Counted from the stretch's first letter, positions 26,718-36,458 are shown. The stretch is 64,000 nt of DNA from Nostoc punctiforme NIES-2108 (GCA_003326195.1 LXQE01000096.1:40520-104519), one strand, 5' to 3'. Notes: generated from the letters alone by a model not told the origin. Program-made: numbers and translations.

Positions 26718-28514
26718 TTGCAACTAACTTTGTGGGTCAGAAGAAAAACAATCATTGTAAATTTTTCAGTTGAAGAGGCAAAAAAAGGCGTGGGTCAGTA
26801 TCAACCTGCTCAACTAAAACTCTATAATCCAGATGCGATCGCTCGCTACTATAGTTACCGTCCTTGGCTAGCCTGGGGGCGAGTGCTGAGAATTATCTCC
26901 TCCTTTGCAGGATTTATATTCGGTCTGAAGTGGGACGAGTGGCAAGATAAAGTTGAGCAGAACAAGGGTAAACGAGCTATCCAGTTGCGAGAACTGCTCA
27001 CCCGCCTCGGCCCGACTTTTATTAAAGTTGGTCAAGCCCTCTCCACTAGGCCTGACCTGATACGCAAAGATTTCTTAGAAGAACTGATAAAGTTACAAGA
27101 TCAGTTACCACCTTTCGATAATGCGATCGCTTACCAGATTATCGAAAGTGAACTAGGCCGTCCAATTCACGAAAGTTTTAGCGAACTGTCACCTCACCCA
27201 GTCGCTGCTGCTAGCTTGGGTCAAGTTTACCGGGGTCGTCTGATCAGCGGTGAAGAAGTTGCCGTGAAGGTGCAACGCCCCAACTTACACCCGGTGATTA
27301 CACGCGACCTATATCTGATGCGTTGGGCAGCAGGTTGGCTAGCTCCTTGGCTGCCTTTAAATCTCGGTCATGACCTAACTTTAATTGTGGACGAGTTTGG
27401 CACGAAGTTATTTGAAGAAATTGACTATATTAATGAAGGCCGCAACGCCGAGAAATTTGCTAGCAACTTCCACAATGACCCACAAGTAAAAGTTCCAGGC
27501 ATTTATTGGCGTTATACCAATACCCACGTTCTAACCCTAGAATGGATTGACGGCTTCAAGCTGACGGATACTCAACGCATCCGCGAAGCAGGTGTAGACC
27601 CAGAAGCGATTATCCAAATTGGTGTTACATCAGGATTGCAACAGCTTTTAGAATATGGCTTCTTCCATGCTGACCCTCATCCTGGCAATTTGTTTGCTGT
27701 GCCCGATGGTCGTATGGCTTATATTGACTTCGGCATGATGGATCAGTTGGAAGAAAGCACCAAAGAAACATTGGTAGATGCGCTAGTGCATTTGGTGAAT
27801 AAAGACTACACCGACTTAGCCGAAGACTTTGTAAAATTAGGGTTTCTGACTCCAGATACGAATATTTGCCCGATAGTGCCAGCATTAGAAGCAGTGCTAG
27901 GAAACGCTATTGGCAAAAATGTCAAGGATTTTAACTTCAAAACTATTACCGATGAATTTTCGGAACTGATGTATGAATATCCTTTCCGAGTTCCGGCAAA
28001 GTTTGCTTTGATTATTCGTTCTCTAGTTACCCAAGAAGGTATTGCCCTTAGCCTTAACCCCGATTTCAAAATTGTGGAAGTGGGTTATCCCTATATAGCG
28101 CGGCGGTTGCTGACAGGGGAATCGCCGGAATTACGGCGACGATTATTGAATGTGTTGTTCAAAGATGGTAAATTTCAGTGGCAACGGTTAGAGAATTTGA
28201 TTGCGATCGCTCGTACCGATAACAACTTTGATGTATTGCCCACAGCTCAGATGGGGTTCCAATACTTAATGTCGGAAGAAGGCAAGTTTCTTCGGCGACA
28301 GTTGGTGCTTGCTCTCACCGAAGATGACCGCCTACACACCGAAGATGTCCAACGCCTGTGGAACCTAGTTAAAGATGACTTAAAACCGGATCGTTTATTA
28401 AACGTAGCGATCGGGATTTTAACAGAGTTATCCAGAGAAGGGGCAGCCGCTATCCTGCCAAAAGCGACATTACTTGGGTCTTTTGCTGAGAACCAGTCAA
28501 CAAATAAAAAGTAA
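26718..28514 (+). CDS. ABC1/UbiB-family atypical kinase
   Basis: This protein of up to 598 residues has the ABC1K hallmarks: the KxGQ motif in FIKVGQALSTRPDL, the Ala-rich loop AAASLGQVYRG, the ATP lysine in VAVKVQRPN, HADPHPGNLF as catalytic loop and YIDFGMMDQ as metal loop. Family members support quinone or tocopherol metabolism and stress responses at thylakoid or plastid membranes. A C-terminal hydrophobic stretch (LLNVAIGILTELSREGAAAILP) may touch the membrane. The start is uncertain: 26718 is a TTG, and a GTG at codon 25 (in KKGVGQYQP) would give a more conserved N-terminus. Confidence 0.9.
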   Translation: MQLTLWVRRKTIIVNFSVEEAKKGVGQYQPAQLKLYNPDAIARYYSYRPWLAWGRVLRIISSFAGFIFGLKWDEWQDKVEQNKGKRAIQLRELLTRLGPTFIKVGQALSTRPDLIRKDFLEELIKLQDQLPPFDNAIAYQIIESELGRPIHESFSELSPHPVAAASLGQVYRGRLISGEEVAVKVQRPNLHPVITRDLYLMRWAAGWLAPWLPLNLGHDLTLIVDEFGTKLFEEIDYINEGRNAEKFASNFHNDPQVKVPGIYWRYTNTHVLTLEWIDGFKLTDTQRIREAGVDPEAIIQIGVTSGLQQLLEYGFFHADPHPGNLFAVPDGRMAYIDFGMMDQLEESTKETLVDALVHLVNKDYTDLAEDFVKLGFLTPDTNICPIVPALEAVLGNAIGKNVKDFNFKTITDEFSELMYEYPFRVPAKFALIIRSLVTQEGIALSLNPDFKIVEVGYPYIARRLLTGESPELRRRLLNVLFKDGKFQWQRLENLIAIARTDNNFDVLPTAQMGFQYLMSEEGKFLRRQLVLALTEDDRLHTEDVQRLWNLVKDDLKPDRLLNVAIGILTELSREGAAAILPKATLLGSFAENQSTNKK

Positions 28515-28543
28515 AAAACCTTTAATATAAATTAGGAGTTTTC

Positions 28544-28918
28544 ATGTATTATTTTCCTGAGCAACCGCCTTACTTTCTCTTACTTGTTGGCTTTTTGATA
28601 GCATTAACATCTGGTTTGGCATTATCTGGCACTTTGAAAGTAATTGTGCAGAAATGGCCAAGCGAACGAACAGAAAATACTCAGCCACGTTCCTCACTGA
28701 AACAATTACTTGTACCATTTATCGGCATAACAGGCGGTACTTGTCTATTTATGTCTTCAGGTTTAGAGATATTTGGCTTTCCCTCATCCTTGGCTTTAGG
28801 AGTCGGTCTACCAATTAGTCTTTTTACTTGTTTGCTAGTTTGGTTGCAGTTGGGAAGTATGATGACTTTTATAGAACGTGAAGGTATGCAATCTTTAGAT
28901 TTAGATTCTTTTTCTTAG
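28544..28918 (+). CDS. Small conserved membrane protein
   Basis: This 124-residue protein has three hydrophobic segments: YFLLLVGFLIALTSGLALSG, LLVPFIGITGGTCLFMSSGL and ALGVGLPISLFTCLLVWLQL. It lies 29 bp after the ABC1 kinase gene and is probably co-transcribed with it. I do not recognise a functional domain. Its position suggests a membrane partner for the kinase, but that is only inference. Confidence 0.65.
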   Translation: MYYFPEQPPYFLLLVGFLIALTSGLALSGTLKVIVQKWPSERTENTQPRSSLKQLLVPFIGITGGTCLFMSSGLEIFGFPSSLALGVGLPISLFTCLLVWLQLGSMMTFIEREGMQSLDLDSFS

Positions 28919-28945
28919 AAAAGAGTAGGAAATTAATAATTTAAA

Positions 28946-28974
28946 ATTAAAGAGAGTTTCAGACTCTCTTTAAT
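28946..28974. terminator. Bidirectional terminator
   Basis: ATTAAAGAGAGT (28946-28957) and ACTCTCTTTAAT (28963-28974) are perfect inverted copies around TTCAG. The hairpin sits exactly between convergent genes ending at 28918 and 28977, with A/T runs on both sides. Confidence 0.88.
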
Positions 28975-28976
28975 GT

Positions 28977-30005
28977 TTATTGAGCAATTCTATGCTTAAA
29001 GTTGCGATACTTTAGCTTAATATTGTTTATTCTTTGCTGAATAAAGCTACTAGTGGACTTTTGCAGAAGTGTTAGCCTGCTTGGGCGCTTAAAGCTTTGA
29101 GGACGTTTTTCAGGTGATTTTAAATAACGATAATATAAGAAAACATCGCGGTAAGCAATATCAACATCTTCACCCCCACAAAGCCTCGTAAAAGCTGAAG
29201 AAGATACACTCATATAGTGTAAGTATGTCAATTTCTGCCCTTGGTCGTAAAGAATATTATCTACAACATCAAATTTAGAAGTCCAATGGCAACCAGTCGC
29301 TTTACCGTGATAGGCGTAATTGTAGTAAGAAATTCCACTACGTAAAACTAAATAGTTGAGAACTGTTTGATCGGAATCTGCCCATGCTAGTGCATCAGCT
29401 TCACCTGCTTCTAAGTTTGCTAGTAAAGTTGCTAAATTAGCATCGTTAAAAACACCCTTTTTAGAAGCAAACCAACCAGAACAAAAAATTTGATTCCTAA
29501 TATCTTCTATAGGAAAAATCTTTGCTAGCTTATCTTCTGTCCAGTTGAAAATATAATTCAAATCGGATCTATATTGAAAGTCATTCGTAATCCAATGATA
29601 TTCATCCAACTTTTGATAAACATCATCGAGTGATTTCATCAATAATGTATCTCCATCAAAGAAGATAAATTTGTCAAATGGGCCATCTAGACAGCAGAGT
29701 TTTCGATGTCTTTCTATGCGATAATTCTCTGGCAAACCATACTTTCGCCATAGCTTTAACGCCCTTGGGTGAGCTTTCCAGATACGAGAGCCAAAGTTCT
29801 CCCAGTAGGCTATGGAATCAGAATTTTCAAATAAAGTAACATTATCTCTAGATGCAATTTCTGCCTTGACTTTCTCTAGCTGGTCATTATATGGAATTAC
29901 ACAAACAGGAATTTCTCTACCAGCATTAGCTTCTATGCTGTTGAGCAAAGCAACTAGTTGGTCATAGACAACATCATTCGCTAAGGTGTAAATACCATCA
30001 ATCAT
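28977..30005 (-). CDS. GT8-like glycosyltransferase family protein (paralogue 1)
   Basis: This 342-residue protein opens with GIYTLANDVVYDQLVALLNSIEA and has a DxD-type metal motif in FIFFDGDTLLM (about residue 118). Later conserved blocks are IFCSGWFASKKGVF, DQTVLNYLVLRSG and LTYLHYMS. The layout is that of a GT-A fold nucleotide-sugar transferase similar to GT8. I recall related proteins annotated as the Npun_R2821/Npun_R2822 family. It is the last gene of the minus-strand glycan cluster and 17 bp from its paralogue. Donor and acceptor are unknown. Confidence 0.75.
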   Translation of the reverse strand: MIDGIYTLANDVVYDQLVALLNSIEANAGREIPVCVIPYNDQLEKVKAEIASRDNVTLFENSDSIAYWENFGSRIWKAHPRALKLWRKYGLPENYRIERHRKLCCLDGPFDKFIFFDGDTLLMKSLDDVYQKLDEYHWITNDFQYRSDLNYIFNWTEDKLAKIFPIEDIRNQIFCSGWFASKKGVFNDANLATLLANLEAGEADALAWADSDQTVLNYLVLRSGISYYNYAYHGKATGCHWTSKFDVVDNILYDQGQKLTYLHYMSVSSSAFTRLCGGEDVDIAYRDVFLYYRYLKSPEKRPQSFKRPSRLTLLQKSTSSFIQQRINNIKLKYRNFKHRIAQ

Positions 30006-30022
30006 TGGAATACTCCTAATAT

Positions 30023-30913
30023 TTAAGTACGCGCAGAAACAAAGGGAAATAAACGGCGAGTCAGTTTGGGGATGAAGGCAAATTTACCCTCATGCAGATA
30101 ACGATAGTGTTCCCACAATTGCCAATAGGGACTACCAGTTTTCATCCGCGTACCAGCCCAGTGGAGATATTTGAGTCGTTGTCCTCGGTCATAGAGGGCG
30201 TAATCTTGCTGTTGAAAATTTTGCGAACCTGCCCAACTACCAGGCCCTCCCCCAGGAATTTTGACGAGATTTCCACGTTTAGAAATTAGTTTGAGAACAA
30301 GATAATTTAAAATTGGTTGGTCTGTAACTCCTTCCGAAAAATCGAAATATTCGCGATGTGCTGCACACTCGCGTAGAGCTTCATCCATTTGTTGTTCGGT
30401 AATAACTCCTTTTCTCGAAGCCCAAAAACCGCTGTTGAAAACATCTTGAAGTTGGGTATCGGAAAAAATTTGCTGTTCTTTCACAAATGGGGAAAATATA
30501 TTTCGCAGCTTTTCATTAGCATGATGGTAATCACAGCAGAAGAAATCGACTTCTGAAAGTTTGTCTAAATTGTCGGCAATTTTTTCAAAAACGACAATAT
30601 CCGTATCAATATAAATAAATTCATCTAAAGGCCCAAACCACGCCACCAATTTACGCATTTTGTTGGGTAAGGCGAGGAAATCTCGGTCAAAAATTTCTCC
30701 GATGCGTGTGGTAAAGGTATCAATAAGTTCTAAATCTGGGAAAATTTGGACGTTGTGTAAGGTAGCAAGCTGTTCTGCGACCTTGTGGTAATTGTCATTA
30801 AAAGGTATGAGATAAATAGTAACTTCTGGGTCATAGTAACGAATGCTATTGAGTAGAGCAATAGCATTATCGATAACGCGGTCATTGGCAACTATATAAA
30901 TGCCCCTACTCAT
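30023..30913 (-). CDS. GT8-like glycosyltransferase family protein (paralogue 2)
   Basis: This 296-residue paralogue of its two neighbours starts GIYIVANDRVIDNAIALLNSI. The DxD motif is in FIYIDTDIVVF (about residue 102). The blocks VFNSGFWASRKGVI, DQPILNYLVLK and LKYLHWAG correspond to those in the flanking genes. It is the most divergent of the three, having lost the cysteine of FCSGF. It is probably a sugar transferase acting on the same glycan. Gaps of 3 and 17 bp separate it from its neighbours. Confidence 0.75.
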   Translation of the reverse strand: MSRGIYIVANDRVIDNAIALLNSIRYYDPEVTIYLIPFNDNYHKVAEQLATLHNVQIFPDLELIDTFTTRIGEIFDRDFLALPNKMRKLVAWFGPLDEFIYIDTDIVVFEKIADNLDKLSEVDFFCCDYHHANEKLRNIFSPFVKEQQIFSDTQLQDVFNSGFWASRKGVITEQQMDEALRECAAHREYFDFSEGVTDQPILNYLVLKLISKRGNLVKIPGGGPGSWAGSQNFQQQDYALYDRGQRLKYLHWAGTRMKTGSPYWQLWEHYRYLHEGKFAFIPKLTRRLFPFVSART

Positions 30914-30916
30914 AAA

Positions 30917-31897
30917 TTATCCTTGGTTAATTAACTTAAGTTTTTGCAAAGCTCTGGTAAGGAAATTTGGCGCTGGAGCGTCATTATAATTTTTAGGAGG
31001 ATTGGTAAATACTGGACGCTTTTCTGGTTCGTGTAAGTAACGATAATAGAGAAATAACTCTCGATAGGGAAACTGAATATTTTCTCCCGCACAGACTGCT
31101 TGATTGATATTAGGAGGAATCCCAATGTAATGGAGATAAGTTAGCTGATTACCACGATCGTAAAGAATATGTTCTCTTTCCTCGAAATGTTTAGAGCTAG
31201 CAGAACATCCTGTTTTTTCATTATCTGGCAGTTGGCGAGCAAAGTTATAAATAGAAAGATTAGGCCTCATTACCATATAGTTGATTAATGGTTGTTCACC
31301 AGCACCACCATACAAAATTTCTGACTCACCATTTTGTAAATTTGATATTAGCCAATCTCTTTTTTCTGAGTCGAATAGTCCTTTTTTCGCGCCATAAAAT
31401 CCTGAGCAAAATATTTCGGAATCAATGCGTTTTTGCTCAAAAACTTTTAGTAATTTGGGAGAAGTAACATTATATATTTTGCTAACGTCTGTAAATTGAA
31501 AATCATAGACTACAAAATCATAACTCTCTAGCTTTTCAAACACCGTCGCGAGTGAGTTCATCACCAAGGTGTCTGCATCTAAATAGATAAACTTCTCGAA
31601 TGGCCCATCAAAAGCGCAAAAACGACGGTGAGCGCCATAAAGACGAGATTTACTCCGATTCAATCTTTCTGGGGCTGCTGCCAACATAAATTGATCCCAG
31701 CGGTTGATTGATTCTTGGTCATCGTAAAGAAATACATTAGGGCGTTTAGCTATTTCGTCAGCAATCCGTTGTGTCCGATCGTCGAAAGGATAGATACAAA
31801 CAGGAGTTTCTGGGCCTAAGATAACATCAATACTGTTGAGCAAAGCCACCAGTTGATCGAAAACATAATCATTGCCAAGGGTACAAATACCATTCAT
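30917..31897 (-). CDS. GT8-like glycosyltransferase family protein (paralogue 3)
   Basis: This 326-residue protein is closest to paralogue 1. It opens with GICTLGNDYVFDQLVALLNSIDV, has the DxD in FIYLDADTLVM (about residue 100), then EIFCSGFYGAKKGLF, QPLINYMVMRPN and LTYLHYIGIP. The conserved cysteine in FCSGF is shared with paralogue 1. Its start is 3 bp from the stop of the GT10-like gene, so the two are translationally coupled. The triplication suggests stepwise addition of related sugars. Confidence 0.75.
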   Translation of the reverse strand: MNGICTLGNDYVFDQLVALLNSIDVILGPETPVCIYPFDDRTQRIADEIAKRPNVFLYDDQESINRWDQFMLAAAPERLNRSKSRLYGAHRRFCAFDGPFEKFIYLDADTLVMNSLATVFEKLESYDFVVYDFQFTDVSKIYNVTSPKLLKVFEQKRIDSEIFCSGFYGAKKGLFDSEKRDWLISNLQNGESEILYGGAGEQPLINYMVMRPNLSIYNFARQLPDNEKTGCSASSKHFEEREHILYDRGNQLTYLHYIGIPPNINQAVCAGENIQFPYRELFLYYRYLHEPEKRPVFTNPPKNYNDAPAPNFLTRALQKLKLINQG

Positions 31898-31900
31898 AAT

Positions 31901-32860
31901 TTATGAGTGTTGATCGACAAAGTTTGATAACCAGTTAAGCAAGTTTAATTTGTGTAAAATGATTTGACGTGCTTCTGCGATCGCATCTTTGGCAGCATAC
32001 CAAGCATCAGGTGTAGCTGTCACTTCTTGGATGTAAGCAATGCCTTTTTCATCTAAGCTGGGCAACCGCAAAAAACTACCCGGTGGCAATAATTTATCAG
32101 CAGCCGGGCCACCATAGTAAATTGGTAAACACCAAGCAAGTAAACTATCCCAAAGTTTCTCACTCACATACCAATTATTATCAGCATAGTTTTCAATTGC
32201 CAGATTGTAATAGTATGGTGCCATTCCATACCATTTGTTACCTAGTTCTCCCGAACTGTTCGCCCATTCTGGTAAGTTACGCCCATACAAATCAAATTTC
32301 ATACCACTAGATTGCAAAGATTGTAAAAAATCTAAACGCTGGCGATGGTTGGCTGTGCGGCTAATTCCCGAAGTAATCCAACTACATGGAGCGACTTTTG
32401 GAGGCGGTGGCATTTCATTTAAATCTTGAAATGAATTTGAGTGATACCAAATAGCAGGCATATAGTCAGGAATGGGAGCAAAATCATCGGGCCCAGAAAT
32501 GTAGCCGCAATACTTTTGGGCTTCTTGATAATTATGATTAGTTATTTTTACAACCTCATCTAAAGGCGGTTCTCTGAGCAAATAAATAATCCGCTCTTTG
32601 TTAACACCACGCAGTAGAAATTCAACATTTACTACTGGTTTTTGCTGCTGTTTGCGAAAACTATCTAACCAAGATTTTTGCGGCGATGCTTGGGGAAAAT
32701 CAAATTGATATAGCAACATAAAATCTGGCTTTTGTGCCATTTTCAACATTTGCATGTTCTTCCAAACACCAAAGTAGTGCGGAGTTTGTTGCCATAACCA
32801 ATCTTTGTTTTTAGCAAGACCTGAATAGCTGCTAATCATGCCAACAGTTTTAATAGTCAT
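31901..32860 (-). CDS. GT10-type (fucosyltransferase-like) glycosyltransferase
   Basis: This 319-residue protein has the C-terminal signature of GT10 alpha-1,3-fucosyltransferases, YADNNWYVSEKLWDSLLAWC followed by LPIYYGGP. Ahead of it come SGISRTANHRQRLDFLQSL and FDLYGRNLPEW, typical of the nucleotide-binding half. The FAPIPDYMPAIWYHSNSF region corresponds to the acceptor side. GDP-fucose or a similar donor is inferred from the family. It lies inside the tight minus-strand cluster. Confidence 0.78.
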   Translation of the reverse strand: MTIKTVGMISSYSGLAKNKDWLWQQTPHYFGVWKNMQMLKMAQKPDFMLLYQFDFPQASPQKSWLDSFRKQQQKPVVNVEFLLRGVNKERIIYLLREPPLDEVVKITNHNYQEAQKYCGYISGPDDFAPIPDYMPAIWYHSNSFQDLNEMPPPPKVAPCSWITSGISRTANHRQRLDFLQSLQSSGMKFDLYGRNLPEWANSSGELGNKWYGMAPYYYNLAIENYADNNWYVSEKLWDSLLAWCLPIYYGGPAADKLLPPGSFLRLPSLDEKGIAYIQEVTATPDAWYAAKDAIAEARQIILHKLNLLNWLSNFVDQHS

Positions 32861-32891
32861 AAATCGTATTTATTCGGTTATTTTTGTACCG

Positions 32892-34109
32892 TTAACCCAG
32901 AATTGGTGGACGCTGATCTTCTTCTAGGTAGCTTAATATTTTGGTAATTCTATTCTCCCAAGAAAATTGCTGGGCAAAATCTATACTAGCTGCATAACCC
33001 TTTATTTTCCTGGGATAAGTTTCTAAAGTATGTTGAATAGATTGGGCAAGTTTATGCGGGTTATCTGGTGTACACCAACTGGCAATCAAAGGCGATGTTT
33101 TGAATTCCATTAAGGGTGGAATCTCAGTTGCAACTATAGGAGTGCCAGCAGCCATGTACTGAAAAAATTTAACTGGATTCGTGAAATCTGCTGATTTTCC
33201 AGCGCAGTGAGGATGAACCAAAATATCAGCTGCTTGAAACAAGCTGACTAATCGTTCTCGTGGAAGTATCCAGCCTAAGAATTTAACGTTTTCGACATTT
33301 TTATCTCTGGCTATTTGTTGATATGCTTGTACTTGTGCTTCTGTTCCTCCTGTGATTACAAACTGAATTTCTGGCAATTCTTTAGCAGAATCAATTAAGA
33401 GATCGACTCCTTTGAAAGGGTACAAAGCACCTGAATAGACAACTAAATGCTTCCGTCCATTGATAAGTAATTCTTGCCGCCACCTTTCGGCTTCTTCGGG
33501 CTGTCTGATTAAAAATGATTGATTGAATCCGTTATGTAGCCAAACTACTTTTTCGGGTGGCATTCCATTTTCTATTAGGCTTTGCCGGATGGGTTCTGAC
33601 TGAGTTATGGCTATTTTAAAATAGGGGCTGTGGATGATGTCCTGCTCAAATTTTCGGTCTTGAAAGTAGTGACGTTCATAGATTGTAGGAACTTTATTTT
33701 TGACTGCGGCTTTCACAAAGTTCCAATCTCGTGTATGGACAACTTTAGTATGAGGTAGGATATGAACTGGTAAATAATATTTGGTTACTACTGTACTGGA
33801 GTTAGTAAATTTACCACCTATTCGATCGATAGGCCAAGGCATTGGCAATGCCGCAATTTTGAGCTTTTCTTGAACATCATAAAATTCGATAAATTCTCTG
33901 CCGGGTTTTTTGGGTTGATAAGGATAAATTAACGATAGTAAATTAACAGAAGAATTTTTTTTATCTTGATAAATTAAAACTGAGGAATAGCCTAAGTTAG
34001 CTGCGGCATTGGCACAAAGAACATCATGAATTTCGTGTGCTGTGTCCGGCTTTAATGATAGCTCTCCGGTGTAAAAAATATATTGATTTTTCTTTGAAAA
34101 ATTTATCAT
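32892..34109 (-). CDS. GT4-family glycosyltransferase
   Basis: This 405-residue GT-B fold enzyme has LVVYSGALYPFKGVDLLIDSA as the donor-side start of the C-domain. The catalytic region follows as LFQAADILVHPHCAGKSADF and FFQYMAAGTPIVATEIPPL, the GT4 pattern with the EX7E glutamates partly replaced (AGKSADFTNPVKFFQYMA). The N-terminal half has no membrane segment. It is the fourth transferase gene in the cluster when read from its 3' end, preceding the GT10-like gene by 31 bp. Donor sugar unknown. Confidence 0.83.
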   Translation of the reverse strand: MINFSKKNQYIFYTGELSLKPDTAHEIHDVLCANAAANLGYSSVLIYQDKKNSSVNLLSLIYPYQPKKPGREFIEFYDVQEKLKIAALPMPWPIDRIGGKFTNSSTVVTKYYLPVHILPHTKVVHTRDWNFVKAAVKNKVPTIYERHYFQDRKFEQDIIHSPYFKIAITQSEPIRQSLIENGMPPEKVVWLHNGFNQSFLIRQPEEAERWRQELLINGRKHLVVYSGALYPFKGVDLLIDSAKELPEIQFVITGGTEAQVQAYQQIARDKNVENVKFLGWILPRERLVSLFQAADILVHPHCAGKSADFTNPVKFFQYMAAGTPIVATEIPPLMEFKTSPLIASWCTPDNPHKLAQSIQHTLETYPRKIKGYAASIDFAQQFSWENRITKILSYLEEDQRPPILG

Positions 34110-34176
34110 TTTTTTGGGGATGATAGGTTTTTAAAGATTGTGGTATAAGTACTTTTGTTCCTGACATTAACTAAAA

Positions 34177-36417
34177 TTAAACTTTATTTTCAAAAACTTT
34201 TAATATATCTAGTAGGTAAATAGCAGATTGATAAGATTCTGCAATTAATAGATTTTGTTTTTGGGGTTCGGATTCTAATTTATCGGCTAGCAAGCGCAGA
34301 GAGCTAATGAGAGGATAGAGACACGTGCGAAACTCATCTGAGATATGACTAAAGTTTTGATACTGGTTATGTTCATCTTGATTTTGGTCTATATCTGACG
34401 ATAACTGCCAGTTAATTTTCAGGTTAACTACATCGCTGAAGAGATCGATGGCGTTGAGAACTCTTAAAGCTGAGTTGTATGATTGGTCAATTAATTCCTG
34501 CTGCTCTTGGGAATTGTCTACTAGATCGTCAACTAATAATCCCAGGAAACCAATCATTGAGTTAAGCCTTGTACGCAGTTCGTGAGAAATGCGGTTAAAG
34601 CTAGGATTAGTTTTGGTGGAAACTTCAGTCTGTCCGGCAAATTGCATTGAGTAGAGGCGTGAGTAGTAGCCACCTTTTTGTAAAAGTGTTTCATGGGTTC
34701 CCACTTCTACCACCTGTCCTTGATCTAAAACGGCAATTTGATCGGCTTTTTGGACTGTGGAAAGGCGGTGAGCAATTACAAGGGTTGTGCGATCGCGACT
34801 TAGATCGTCGAGTGCAGCTTGTACTAAGCGTTCGGAAACGGTATCTAAAGCGCTGGTGGCTTCATCTAAAATCAAAATTTCTGGGTTTTGCAGGAGGGCG
34901 CGAGCGATCGCTAATCTTTGCCTTTGTCCACCAGACAACATGACGCCGCGATCGCCAATTTGGCTGTCTAACCCTTGAGGTAATTTATCAATAAATTCAT
35001 AAGCATTGGCTCGTTTGGCTGCTGAGATAATTTCATCTTCTGTAGCTTCAGGTCTTCCATAAGCAATGTTATTTCGCACCGAGTCATTAAAGAGAAATGT
35101 ATCTTGACTGACAATTCCCATCTGTGTTCTGAGAGATTTGATATCAAAATCACGCAGGTCTGTGCCATCGATAGAGATCCTGCCAGATGTCGGATCGTAA
35201 AATCTGGGTAAGAGGTCAGCCAAGGTTGACTTACCAGCACCAGAACCACCTACCAAAGCGAGAGTTGTAGCACGGGGTAAAAATAAATTTACATCTTTCA
35301 GTACTAACTTTTCATGACTAGGGTAGGCAAAGGAAAGTGAATTAAAACTTATTCCTTTTTTTAATTCTGTGTAGATAACATTACCGTTTTTCATAAACGG
35401 CTTGCGATCCCGACTTAAAAACTCAGTTACTATTTCTACGCTAGTAGCACTATTAGCAAAGCTACTACGAAGACTATTTAACTGAGATACCAAAGGCAGC
35501 AGTCGCAGTAATACTAATAAATATGTCAGTAGTACTGTAGAAATGAAAGAAACCTGGTTGGCAAAGAAAGCTTTACTCAAGAATACAATCATAAGTAAGG
35601 CTATAACTCCCATTACCTCACTTATCGGCCCGATCGCTTGTGAGTTTACTTGAGATTGAAAATCTGCTTTTTCGCGATCGCGGATTAATTTGGTAATCTT
35701 TTGATATTCTCTGTCTTCATTAGCAGTTGACTTTACCAAACGAATTCCATTCAATGTTTCTAAAACACTGATTGAATAAGAGGTAGACATTTCTGATAGT
35801 TGTTGACCAAATTGTTTCGCTCTACTAATTGTGTATTGATTGATTAATGTTATAAAACCCAACAAAATTGTTGCTGCGATTGTTAACTGCCAAGAAATGG
35901 CTAATAATAAGGCAACGAAAACTAAAATTGTAATTATTAAAATAATTAAATTGATAATACTCCCGATAGCGCTAGAAGTGCGGGCAGTTTCCGAACCAAG
36001 CCGATTAATAATATCGCCTACTTTCGTTTTTGAATAATAGTCTATATCAATATCTAGCAATAACTCTAAGCTAGCTTCGCGAATATCTGCATTTAATCTC
36101 CGAGTGAAAACACTCGATGTTAAAATACTAAAATAACTAGATAAGTTTTTTAATAAAATTATAAATATAATTGTTCCAGCCATTCCCAAATTACGATAAT
36201 TTTCGGGAAGATTATCAAATGGGAACATCACAGCTTTGAGAATCGGAGGAAAACCAGTTAAATCTACTGGTTGTCCGACAATTCTCAAAATTACTGGCAC
36301 AATCAAAGTCACACCGACACCATTAAATAAAGCACCAGAAAATCCCAACAGCATTGTTAGGATAATTAAACCTGGATAGGGTTTGGCGAATCTTAGTATT
36401 AGTTTTCTGGTAGACAT
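34177..36417 (-). CDS. MsbA-type ABC exporter fused to two HisKA-like domains
   Basis: This 746-residue protein starts as a type IV ABC exporter half-transporter with six membrane helices (1-320). A complete ATPase follows: Walker A GGSGAGKST (about 390), signature LSGGQRQRLAIARAL (about 490), Walker B ILILDEATSALD and switch histidine VIAHRLS. The family usually ends near residue 590. Here about 145 extra residues hold two histidine-kinase-type helical hairpins. The first has NRISHELRTRLNSMIGFLGL (about 608), a nearly canonical H-box; the second has HISDEFRTCLYPLISSLRL (about 689), where the phospho-histidine is Asp. No kinase ATP-binding domain follows. It sits inside the glycan cluster and probably flips a lipid-linked glycan. 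Confidence 0.85.
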   Translation of the reverse strand: MSTRKLILRFAKPYPGLIILTMLLGFSGALFNGVGVTLIVPVILRIVGQPVDLTGFPPILKAVMFPFDNLPENYRNLGMAGTIIFIILLKNLSSYFSILTSSVFTRRLNADIREASLELLLDIDIDYYSKTKVGDIINRLGSETARTSSAIGSIINLIILIITILVFVALLLAISWQLTIAATILLGFITLINQYTISRAKQFGQQLSEMSTSYSISVLETLNGIRLVKSTANEDREYQKITKLIRDREKADFQSQVNSQAIGPISEVMGVIALLMIVFLSKAFFANQVSFISTVLLTYLLVLLRLLPLVSQLNSLRSSFANSATSVEIVTEFLSRDRKPFMKNGNVIYTELKKGISFNSLSFAYPSHEKLVLKDVNLFLPRATTLALVGGSGAGKSTLADLLPRFYDPTSGRISIDGTDLRDFDIKSLRTQMGIVSQDTFLFNDSVRNNIAYGRPEATEDEIISAAKRANAYEFIDKLPQGLDSQIGDRGVMLSGGQRQRLAIARALLQNPEILILDEATSALDTVSERLVQAALDDLSRDRTTLVIAHRLSTVQKADQIAVLDQGQVVEVGTHETLLQKGGYYSRLYSMQFAGQTEVSTKTNPSFNRISHELRTRLNSMIGFLGLLVDDLVDNSQEQQELIDQSYNSALRVLNAIDLFSDVVNLKINWQLSSDIDQNQDEHNQYQNFSHISDEFRTCLYPLISSLRLLADKLESEPQKQNLLIAESYQSAIYLLDILKVFENKV

Positions 36418-36458
36418 TGGGTATTTTTATGCAAATTTAACTTAATTATTAATATTAT

